A stretch of 21,828 nt of DNA from DTU018 sp003444615. Its GTDB lineage: Bacteria; Bacillota; Syntrophomonadia; Syntrophomonadales; Syntrophomonadaceae. The notes under the pieces are model-generated. The model ran no database searches. It saw only the letters and a list, made by a program, of their open reading frames with translations, and was not told where the DNA came from. Shown piece after piece: positions 15,133 through 21,828 of the stretch (position 1 is the first letter of the stretch; every line of letters begins with the position of its first letter). The translations under genes were made by a program, and so were the position numbers. The stretch is from the NCBI GenBank assembly GCA_049656905.1, contig JBASMO010000030.1, positions 1 through 21,828 of the forward strand, read 5' to 3'.

Positions 15133-15190
15133 CGGGCTAAACTACGTATTCCAGGATTAACTGTTCTTGCATGCGCTTTAGCCCGTTTTT
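15133..15190 (+). terminator. Possible terminator of the ABC cassette inside the 3' end of disA
   Basis: A perfect 9-bp inverted repeat, CGGGCTAAA (15133-15141) against TTTAGCCCG (15177-15185), is followed by TTTTT on the plus strand. The 35-base loop is long. The structure overlaps the convergent disA coding end. Confidence 0.4.
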
Positions 15191-16210
15191 AATGGAACGA
15201 GCCCGCACTTCTCCTATGCCTTCTACCTCATCCAGTTCTTCGATAGTAGCTCGCAGTATGTGGCTGAGCAAGCCAAAACGTTCCACTAGGTTCTCTATAA
15301 TGGGCACGGGTATACGAGGGAGCTTCTGTAACATCCTATAACCCCGGGGTGAAACCTGTTGTTCCAGGTGACTGGTAGTACTCCCTAAAGACAATACCTT
15401 GGCAATATATACTGAATCAGATATGTCTTCTTCAAACCCTCGCAGCAAACCATTCATTATGTCTTCCGGCGTACGTTCTTCGCTATTTAAGTAGTCTTGA
15501 ATGATATAGAGAGCCTCTTCATGCACATTGGCCACCAGTTCATCCAACTGCATTTTAACCAAACGGCCTTCTGTCCCCAGCTCAATAATATAATTTTCGA
15601 TCTCCTGGGCAATATGCAGAACTTTGATGCTGCGGCGCAGCACTTGACATACTTCAGACACGGTTACCATATCTTCGAATTCCAGTCCACCTAATCTCTG
15701 CAGTTCTCTGATCAGCACATTGCGATACTTTTCCAGGGTTTGCAGAGCTTGATTGGCCTTGACCAGTATGGTGGAAAGGTCCCGCAGGCGGAAAGTAGTA
15801 TTACCATGATACAGGGTAACCACTTGTCGTCGCTGGGATATGGCTACCACCAGAACCCCCACCTGCCGGGCTACTCTTTCGGCAGTACGATGTCTGATAC
15901 CGGTCTCATTGGAATGAATGTTAGCATCTGGATCCAATTGGGCATTAGCAATCAAAATCCGGGAGGCATCACTATTCATAATAATAGCCCCATCCATTTT
16001 AGCTAACTCATACAACCGTGCTGGGGTATACTCACAATCGATATGGAAGCCCCCGCTGACCAGCTTCATTAAATCAGGAGAGTCCCCCACCACAATCAGT
16101 CCTCCGGTATTGGCATGCAATACATTTTCAATGCCCACCCTAAATAGGGTTCCCGGAGCTAACATCTGCAGGTACTTACGAAAATCGCCTTGATAAATGT
16201 CTTCCACCAC
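15137..16210 (-). CDS. disA: DNA integrity scanning diadenylate cyclase DisA
   Basis: DisA condenses two ATP molecules into c-di-AMP and pauses when bound to branched DNA, linking genome integrity to sporulation or growth. The 357-residue octamer-forming protein has the N-terminal DAC domain with the DGA motif (73-75 in KMDGAIIMN) and the RHR motif (106-108 in GIRHRTAERVARQ). A helical linker follows, then a C-terminal RuvA-like helix-hairpin-helix domain containing LDEVEGIGEVRARSIKNGLK. The start is a GTG at 16208-16210, one base after the radA stop, with GGAGGGG just upstream. It is therefore coupled to radA, its usual partner, which modulates DisA in Bacillus. Confidence 0.97.
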   Translation of the reverse strand: MVEDIYQGDFRKYLQMLAPGTLFRVGIENVLHANTGGLIVVGDSPDLMKLVSGGFHIDCEYTPARLYELAKMDGAIIMNSDASRILIANAQLDPDANIHSNETGIRHRTAERVARQVGVLVVAISQRRQVVTLYHGNTTFRLRDLSTILVKANQALQTLEKYRNVLIRELQRLGGLEFEDMVTVSEVCQVLRRSIKVLHIAQEIENYIIELGTEGRLVKMQLDELVANVHEEALYIIQDYLNSEERTPEDIMNGLLRGFEEDISDSVYIAKVLSLGSTTSHLEQQVSPRGYRMLQKLPRIPVPIIENLVERFGLLSHILRATIEELDEVEGIGEVRARSIKNGLKRMQEQLILEYVV

Positions 16211-16211
16211 A

Positions 16212-17567
16212 TCACCCCTCCATAATACGTTCCACTAAATCATCAATGGTTCGTATCTCATTAATCTCCAGACGCAAGCCTGGAGAGCCCCTTCCCACAG
16301 CAATTTCCGGCAGTATCACTTTCCTGAACCCCATTCTATCAATTTCTTTCAAGCGCTGCTCTAAAAAAGGTACCGGCCGAATCTGTCCGGATAGGCTCAA
16401 CTCGCCTATGAATACAGTATCAGCAGCTATAGGTTTCTCCTGGTAGCTGGATATGATGGCTGCCGCAATGGCCAAATCAACAGAAGGATCTCTTAAAAAG
16501 AGGCCTCCGGTTACCTTTAAGTACACATCATGGGCGGCCAAAGGGTAGCCCAGTCGTTTTTCAATAATAGCTATGATAAGCGCCAGGCGGTTTTGGTCGA
16601 TACCTGAGGCCATCCTTCTTCCATAGACCGGTCCTGAACTAGCTACCAGTGACTGTACTTCAATCAACAAGGGGCGGCTTCCTTCAAAACTAGAAGACAC
16701 CGCCGTACCACTGCTGATATTCTGCCCCAGACTCAAGAAAACATAAGAAGGATCGTTTACTTCCACTAGACCTTGGCCACTCATCTCCAGCAAACCGATC
16801 TCATCAGTAGAACCATAGCGGTTTTTAACCCCTCGCAGGAGACGAAAGGAAGTATTTTTATCGCCCTCGAAATAAATAACCACATCCACTATATGCTCTA
16901 ACACCCGGGGACCAGCCAGAGCTCCTTCCTTGGTTACGTGCCCCACCAGAAAAAAGGTGGTTTCAGTACGTTTAGCATACTCCAGGATAAGAGCTGTACA
17001 CTCCCGCAGCTGAGCTACACTGCCAGGAATGGAGCTAACCCTTGAGGTATATACCGTTTGAATGGAATCAATTATGACTACGGGGGGAGACAGCTCCTGC
17101 AGGCTGGCTTCCAGTTGATCAATGTTTTGCTCGTTTAACAGAAAAATTTCGTCATCCTCTATACCCAGACGCAAAGAACGCAGGCGGATCTGTTTCATGG
17201 ATTCTTCTCCAGATAAATAGACCACCCTTTGTCCAGAGCGAGCTAAACCACTGGCTACCTGAAGCAGCAGTGTGGACTTGCCTATACCGGGATCTCCTCC
17301 TAAAAGTATAAGAGAGCCAGGGACAATTCCTCCTCCCAAAACCCGGTCCAATTCTGAATTACCGCTGGGCATACGCTGCAACGCGTCCTGGGTAATCTCC
17401 TGTAAAGATACGGGATAATTAATGGCAGACAAGGTCGAATTTTTAACCTGGTTTACTGTTTCCTCAATAAGGCTGTTCCAATTGGAGCAACCGGGACAGC
17501 GACCTAGCCACTTGGAAGACTCATATCCACATTCGCTGCACACAAAGCGAGTTGTTATTCTTTTCAT
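16212..17567 (-). CDS. radA: DNA repair protein RadA (Sms)
   Basis: RadA is a RecA-related ATPase that promotes branch migration and processing of recombination intermediates. The 451-residue protein has a zinc finger C10-x2-C13-x10-C24-x2-C27, a RecA-like core with Walker A GGDPGIGKST (90-99) and the RadA-specific motif as KNRYG (248-252), where KNRFG is usual. A C-terminal Lon-protease-like domain contains GGLFLRDPSVDLAIAAAI. The ATG at 17565-17567 has AGGTGA upstream. A TATAAT lies just before that site but has no good -35 box, so the promoter is uncertain. The clpC terminator upstream separates it from the clpC group. Confidence 0.97.
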   Translation of the reverse strand: MKRITTRFVCSECGYESSKWLGRCPGCSNWNSLIEETVNQVKNSTLSAINYPVSLQEITQDALQRMPSGNSELDRVLGGGIVPGSLILLGGDPGIGKSTLLLQVASGLARSGQRVVYLSGEESMKQIRLRSLRLGIEDDEIFLLNEQNIDQLEASLQELSPPVVIIDSIQTVYTSRVSSIPGSVAQLRECTALILEYAKRTETTFFLVGHVTKEGALAGPRVLEHIVDVVIYFEGDKNTSFRLLRGVKNRYGSTDEIGLLEMSGQGLVEVNDPSYVFLSLGQNISSGTAVSSSFEGSRPLLIEVQSLVASSGPVYGRRMASGIDQNRLALIIAIIEKRLGYPLAAHDVYLKVTGGLFLRDPSVDLAIAAAIISSYQEKPIAADTVFIGELSLSGQIRPVPFLEQRLKEIDRMGFRKVILPEIAVGRGSPGLRLEINEIRTIDDLVERIMEG

Positions 17568-17644
17568 TAAATCACCTAAAATTATTATACCTTAATCAGT
17601 ACTATATCTGTTGAAAAAACACTGCTTTTTGTCTAATTATCCAT

Positions 17645-17676
17645 AAAAATGCAGGAAATCCCAGGGGATTTCCTGC
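17645..17676 (-). terminator. Rho-independent terminator of the mcsA-mcsB-clpC unit
   Basis: On the minus strand GCAGGAAATCC pairs perfectly with GGATTTCCTGC around a short CCTGG-type loop and runs into ATTTTTATGG. It begins 11 bases past the clpC stop. Confidence 0.92.
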
Positions 17677-17687
17677 TACTAGCCAAG

Positions 17688-20183
17688 TTATGCGTTAACT
17701 GTTTTTCTGATTACGATTTCATTATCAATGGCATCCACCATAATGGTGTCTCCTGGAACCACGTTTCTTTTTAAGATCTCCTCAGACACATTATCCTCTA
17801 CCAACCTTTGGATGGCCCGTTTTAGCGGTCGGGCTCCGAAAGCAGGGTCATAACCCTCTTTCAGTATTAAGTCCTTGGCTGATTCAGTTACCTGCAGACT
17901 GTAACCGTTTTCAGCAACCCGGATTTTCAGTTCTTCCATAAGCAGGTCCACGATTTCCTTGAGTTCTTTTTCGGTTAGACTTTGGAATACAATAGTCTCA
18001 TCAATTCTATTTAAGAACTCGGGACGGAATGTATGCTTCATCTGCTCCATCATGCGTTCTTTCATCTGTTGATAGTCAGCTTCCCGGTCATCCCCACTGG
18101 TAAAGCCCACTCTTTTGGCATGGCGTATTGATTCGGCTCCCACATTAGAGGTCATGATAACCACGGTATTGCGAAAATCTACTGTCCGTCCCTGTCCATC
18201 GGTTAAGCGTCCGTCTTCCAAAACCTGCAGCAAAATATTAAAAACATCAGGATGGGCTTTTTCTATCTCGTCTAATAATATAACCGAGTAAGGTTTTCTG
18301 CGTATTTTCTCGGTGAGCTGTCCCCCTTCATCATAACCTACATAGCCAGGAGGAGACCCTATCATTCGAGCTACGGCGTGTTTTTCCATGTACTCGGACA
18401 TATCCAGACGGATAACCGCATCTTCACTGCCAAACATAGCTTCGGCCAAAGCTCGGGCCAACTCAGTTTTACCAACGCCAGTTGGACCCAGGAAAACAAA
18501 GCTGCCTATGGGGCGTTTAGGATTTTTTAAGCCGGCCCGGGCTCTTCTAACTGCACGGGCTACCGCTTTTACTGCTTCTGACTGACCTACTACCCTTTTA
18601 TGCAGGATTTCTTCCAAGTTCACCAGGCGCTGGCTTTCTTCTTCCTCCAGTTTACTGACCGGTATACCTGTCCAACTAGATACTATAGCCGCTATTTCTT
18701 CTTCTCCAACGGTCCCCATTTCCAGGCTGCGTTTATTGGCCCACTCCTTGCGCTCAGTTTCGATTTGTTCTTTGAGCTTTTGTTCCTCATCCCGCAGCTG
18801 GGCGGCCTTTTCATATTCCTGAGCGTTAATGGCTTCTTCTTTTTCTTTAATGATCTCCTGCAGGCGGTTTTCCCTTTCTTTAATATCATCGGGCACTACA
18901 TAATTGGCCAGGCGAACCCGGGAAGATGCTTCATCAATCAAGTCAATAGCTTTATCAGGCAGATAACGGTCACTGATATAGCGGGATGACAGCTGAACGG
19001 CTGCGGTTATAGCATCATCACTTATTTTAACGGCATGATGGGCTTCATATCGATCCCGCAGACCCTTAAGTATTTCTATACTTTCTTCCAGAGTCGGCTC
19101 ATCCACTGTAATAGGTTGAAAACGTCTTTCCAAGGCGGCATCTTTCTCTATGTGTTTGCGGTATTCATCCAAAGTGGTGGCACCTACACACTGGAATTCA
19201 CCCCGGGCTAGAGAAGGTTTTAAGATATTGGCAGCATCGATAGCACCTTCAGCCGCACCAGCCCCCACAATGGTATGCAATTCATCTATAAATACTATGA
19301 CATCACCGGCGGCCTTGATTTCGGCCACGATTTTGGTGAGCCGGTCTTCAAATTCGCCCCGGTATTTGGTTCCGGCAATCATAGCAGAAAGATCCAGAGC
19401 GATTACCCGCTTGCGGCCCAGTATTTCTGGTACCTGGTTTTCAACTATTCGCTGGGCTAGACCTTCAACAATAGCAGTCTTACCCACTCCCGGGTCACCG
19501 ATTAACACCGGATTGTTTTTGGTGCGTCTTGACAAGACCTGAATAACCCGTTCGATTTCCTTATTACGTCCAATAACCGGATCCAGGCGTCCTTCCATGG
19601 CATCCTGAGTAAGATCACGACTGAATGAGTCCAGGGTAGGTGTCTTGCTTTTCGGCTTGCGCTTGCTGTTCCCCTGAGGAACCGAAAAATGACCGGCCTG
19701 GGGATCCTGATAGGCAGATGCCTGGGGATTTGCTTGCGTATCACCGCCCAACAGAGTCATTACCTGCTGACGCAGTTGTTCAAGCCTTACCCCCATTTCA
19801 ATTAACACCTGACCAGCAACACCCTCTTCTTCCCTGAGCAAAGCTAGCAAAAGGTGTTCTGTTCCTACATAATTTACCCCTTGTAGGCGGGCTTCATCAA
19901 ATGCCAAATTGAAGACTTTTTTGGCCCGGGGGGTCACCGGCAAATCTCCATCTGGGGCCTCAGCTTCCGCAGTCCCCTGACCTATAACCCTAGTTACTTC
20001 ACTGCGTACTCTATCTAAGTCTACACCCATGCTCAGTAAAGCCCGAGCGCCTACTCCTTCTCCTTCTTTCAAAAGACCTAATAAAATGTGTTCCGTACCA
20101 ATGGCCGGATGATTCAGCTGGCGAGCTTCTTCTTGGGCATAAAGAACCGCATTGCGGGCTCGCTGGGTAAAACGTCTGAACAT
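17688..20183 (-). CDS. clpC: AAA+ chaperone ClpC, partner of ClpP
   Basis: ClpC unfolds proteins for the ClpP protease, including arginine-phosphorylated ones. The 831-residue protein has two N-terminal Clp repeats (about 1-145) with GTEHILLGLL (E31) and GTEHLLLALL (E109), positions that form phospho-arginine docking sites in Bacillus ClpC. The first ATPase domain has Walker A GDPGVGKT (229-236) and Walker B VIVFIDE (295-301). A UVR-containing middle domain (about 430-480, EYEKAAQLRDEEQKL) and a second ATPase domain with GPTGVGKT (566-573) follow. The ATG at 20181-20183 has AAAGGGGG 7 bases upstream. It follows mcsB by 24 bases and ends at a strong terminator. CtsR control is expected but its site would lie outside the window. 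Confidence 0.97.
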   Translation of the reverse strand: MFRRFTQRARNAVLYAQEEARQLNHPAIGTEHILLGLLKEGEGVGARALLSMGVDLDRVRSEVTRVIGQGTAEAEAPDGDLPVTPRAKKVFNLAFDEARLQGVNYVGTEHLLLALLREEEGVAGQVLIEMGVRLEQLRQQVMTLLGGDTQANPQASAYQDPQAGHFSVPQGNSKRKPKSKTPTLDSFSRDLTQDAMEGRLDPVIGRNKEIERVIQVLSRRTKNNPVLIGDPGVGKTAIVEGLAQRIVENQVPEILGRKRVIALDLSAMIAGTKYRGEFEDRLTKIVAEIKAAGDVIVFIDELHTIVGAGAAEGAIDAANILKPSLARGEFQCVGATTLDEYRKHIEKDAALERRFQPITVDEPTLEESIEILKGLRDRYEAHHAVKISDDAITAAVQLSSRYISDRYLPDKAIDLIDEASSRVRLANYVVPDDIKERENRLQEIIKEKEEAINAQEYEKAAQLRDEEQKLKEQIETERKEWANKRSLEMGTVGEEEIAAIVSSWTGIPVSKLEEEESQRLVNLEEILHKRVVGQSEAVKAVARAVRRARAGLKNPKRPIGSFVFLGPTGVGKTELARALAEAMFGSEDAVIRLDMSEYMEKHAVARMIGSPPGYVGYDEGGQLTEKIRRKPYSVILLDEIEKAHPDVFNILLQVLEDGRLTDGQGRTVDFRNTVVIMTSNVGAESIRHAKRVGFTSGDDREADYQQMKERMMEQMKHTFRPEFLNRIDETIVFQSLTEKELKEIVDLLMEELKIRVAENGYSLQVTESAKDLILKEGYDPAFGARPLKRAIQRLVEDNVSEEILKRNVVPGDTIMVDAIDNEIVIRKTVNA

Positions 20184-20207
20184 ATTAAATCCCCCTTTAC
20201 ATTCAGT

Positions 20208-21296
20208 TTAATTCTCTGTGGCCGGGGAACCGTCCGGCCTGGCTTTTTTAGCGATTAGTTTTTCCTTAATAACTTCTGCTCTGTGGATATCCCGGCTGGT
20301 GGGGTCCATTTCTTTACCGGCTCGCTTTTGCAAATGAGCCGGGCGAATAGCAACTACCAATTCATTTAAGGCGTAGGGTTGAATGCCTTCAATTATACCC
20401 ATATTAACTCCCAGCCTCACATCAGATAAGTGCCCTAGCGCTTCACTGGAAGCCATTACCCGGGCATTGGTCAGAATTCCATAAGCACGGCATACTCTAT
20501 CCTCCAGGCGAATATTCATCTGGGTCTTCAGGTTTTCCCTGAGCATCTGCTCCTGTTGAATTACCTGGCGGGTAACCGCACTTAAATTAGTAATAATATC
20601 TTCTTCGGTCTGCCCCAGGGTTATTTGATTAGATACCTGAAAGAAATTACCCATGGCTTCACTGCCTTCTCCATAAATACCGCGAACGGTTAAACCCAAT
20701 TGTCCAATATAATGGATAACGGCATTGAGCTGTCCGGTTATGACTATAGCCGGTAAATGCAGCATAACTGACGCCCTCATTCCCGTACCCACGTTGGTAG
20801 GACAAGCCGTTAAGTAGCCGCGATGTTCATCAAAGGCAAAATTAAGATTTTTCTCCAGTTCGTCATCTACCTGCTGAACCCTTTTATAACATTCCTCCAT
20901 CTGTAAGCCCGGCATCAGACATTGGATACGCAGGTGATCCTCTTCATTAACCATAATGGACAAAGAGCCATCACGATTCACCAATAGCCCCTGATAAAAT
21001 TTATTGTTTTTGGCATGATTAGGACTTATTAAGTGTTTTTCCATAAGGATCTGGCGATCCAAAGCGGCCACATCTTTGAAGCTCAGTAACTCCAGCTCTG
21101 CTTTCAGGGAGCTTTTTTGCCAAGCCTCTTTTACCTGCTGCCAGCAGAGTTTACCAGTGTTATCATCTAATAGGTGGGGAAAGGGAACTGACTGGAGATT
21201 GCGAGCTAATCGCACCCGACTGCTTATCACTATCTCCGATTCTGGCCCTTGCTCCATCCAACCTATATAAGTGCTGTTAAATAAGTCACTGCCCAT
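20208..21296 (-). CDS. mcsB: Protein arginine kinase McsB
   Basis: McsB phosphorylates arginines on damaged proteins, marking them for ClpCP. The 362-residue protein has the guanidino-kinase fold: ISSRVRLARNL (24-34) binds nucleotide, NEEDHLRIQ (117-125) holds the catalytic glutamates, and CPTNVGTGMRAS (165-176) is the conserved cysteine loop. Near the C-terminus RDIHRA matches the RDxxRA allosteric phospho-arginine motif. Length is typical. The ATG at 21294-21296 has GGGGGG about 7 bases upstream and lies 11 bases after mcsA, its activator. Confidence 0.97.
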   Translation of the reverse strand: MGSDLFNSTYIGWMEQGPESEIVISSRVRLARNLQSVPFPHLLDDNTGKLCWQQVKEAWQKSSLKAELELLSFKDVAALDRQILMEKHLISPNHAKNNKFYQGLLVNRDGSLSIMVNEEDHLRIQCLMPGLQMEECYKRVQQVDDELEKNLNFAFDEHRGYLTACPTNVGTGMRASVMLHLPAIVITGQLNAVIHYIGQLGLTVRGIYGEGSEAMGNFFQVSNQITLGQTEEDIITNLSAVTRQVIQQEQMLRENLKTQMNIRLEDRVCRAYGILTNARVMASSEALGHLSDVRLGVNMGIIEGIQPYALNELVVAIRPAHLQKRAGKEMDPTSRDIHRAEVIKEKLIAKKARPDGSPATEN

Positions 21297-21307
21297 ACTG
21301 TTCCCCC

Positions 21308-21811
21308 CTATTCCAACTGCTTTTCCAGCTCTTTTATTGAATCCCTTATTTCGGCTGCTTCCTCATATTTTTCAGCGGCTACCGCTTCCTGAAGTTTTGC
21401 TTTCAAAGCTTCGATTTGCTTCTTGAGCCGTACCTTTTCTCCACTCCGGGCAGGCACCTTGCCTATATGCTGGCTATTCCCGTGAATGCGGCGCAAGGTA
21501 GGTTCCAAAGCCTCATCAAATTCCCGGTAGCATTCAGCACAACCAAGTTTACCCGTATGGGTTATATCATTAAAGGTAAATCCGCAGTGGGGACAGGTTA
21601 CGGAACCAGCACTGGAAGCAGTTTGCTGGATACCAAAATGATGCCCTAAAAAGCTGCCTAATAGATTGGGGATAGAAAACTGCCCATCCATAATCATGGC
21701 GCCTTTTTGGGCCGCACAGTTATCACAGAGATGGGTTTCTATTTTTTTTCCATTATAAAACTGGGTCAAATGCACGGTAGCAGTTTTCTGTTTGCACTCA
21801 TCACATAGCAC
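21308..21811 (-). CDS. mcsA: McsA, zinc-binding activator of McsB
   Basis: McsA activates the McsB kinase and helps control CtsR. The 167-residue protein has four CxxC pairs: C3/C6, C29/C32, C73/C76 and C91/C94, likely binding two zinc ions. A C-terminal UVR motif (about 130-165, AAEKYEEAAEIRDSIKELEK) resembles the one in ClpC. The start is a GTG at 21809-21811 with AAAGGGGG 8 bases upstream, so the gene is complete and only its upstream neighbour, expected to be ctsR, is cut off. Confidence 0.95.
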   Translation of the reverse strand: MLCDECKQKTATVHLTQFYNGKKIETHLCDNCAAQKGAMIMDGQFSIPNLLGSFLGHHFGIQQTASSAGSVTCPHCGFTFNDITHTGKLGCAECYREFDEALEPTLRRIHGNSQHIGKVPARSGEKVRLKKQIEALKAKLQEAVAAEKYEEAAEIRDSIKELEKQLE

Positions 21812-21828
21812 GGTCTTTACCCCCTTTA

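Noticed and set aside
18600..18989. A 129-codon open frame antisense to clpC
   Set aside because: It is a shadow of the conserved clpC coding sequence, rich in Phe and Leu from antisense Lys/Glu codons, with no plausible start signals.

Overview
The window looks like a chromosomal segment of a spore-forming Gram-positive bacterium of the class Clostridia. The grounds are a SigH sporulation sigma factor, the McsA-McsB-ClpC arginine-phosphorylation cassette, DisA, a YacL-type PIN/TRAM protein, MrnC, a Cys T-box riboswitch and strong GGAGG ribosome binding sites. A member of the Syntrophomonas/Peptococcaceae side of the class is my best guess, from gene order alone. Nothing here looks like plasmid or phage.

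Layout, read in the direction of the minus strand (right to left): mcsA, mcsB and clpC (protein quality control) end at a strong terminator. Then come radA and disA (DNA repair and c-di-AMP). Next is a plus-strand block that interrupts the usual order: a three-gene ABC export cassette (ATPase, membrane-anchored four-module Ig-like protein, MacB/FtsX-type permease) and a separate small cysteine-containing conserved gene. The minus-strand order resumes with yacL, ispD, ispF (overlapping genes; isoprenoid precursors) and gltX. A consensus promoter and a cysteine-specific T-box leader then control cysE, cysS and mrnC, followed by thyX. After a repeat-bearing gap come rlmB and sigH, the latter with its own consensus promoter. 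A five-gene tRNA operon (Thr, Tyr, fMet, Thr, Met), with its own promoter and terminator, leads to the start of tuf at the left edge.

Most of this is the conserved Firmicutes ctsR-mcsAB-clpC-radA-disA-yacL-ispDF-gltX-cysES-mrnC-rlmB-sigH super-region. The departures from it are the most interesting points: the inserted ABC cassette and small gene between disA and yacL; thyX between mrnC and rlmB; no yacP/rae1 between rlmB and sigH; a cysteinyl-tRNA synthetase whose C-terminal helical module is duplicated; and two copies of a structured dispersed repeat, one just upstream of the ABC cassette and one beside thyX/rlmB. A spacer rich in small CCC/GGG hairpins sits inside the tRNA operon. I found no CRISPR array, transposase, rRNA or phage gene. 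The ABC cassette with its repeat is the closest thing to an accessory system; I see no clear evidence of a wholly new one.
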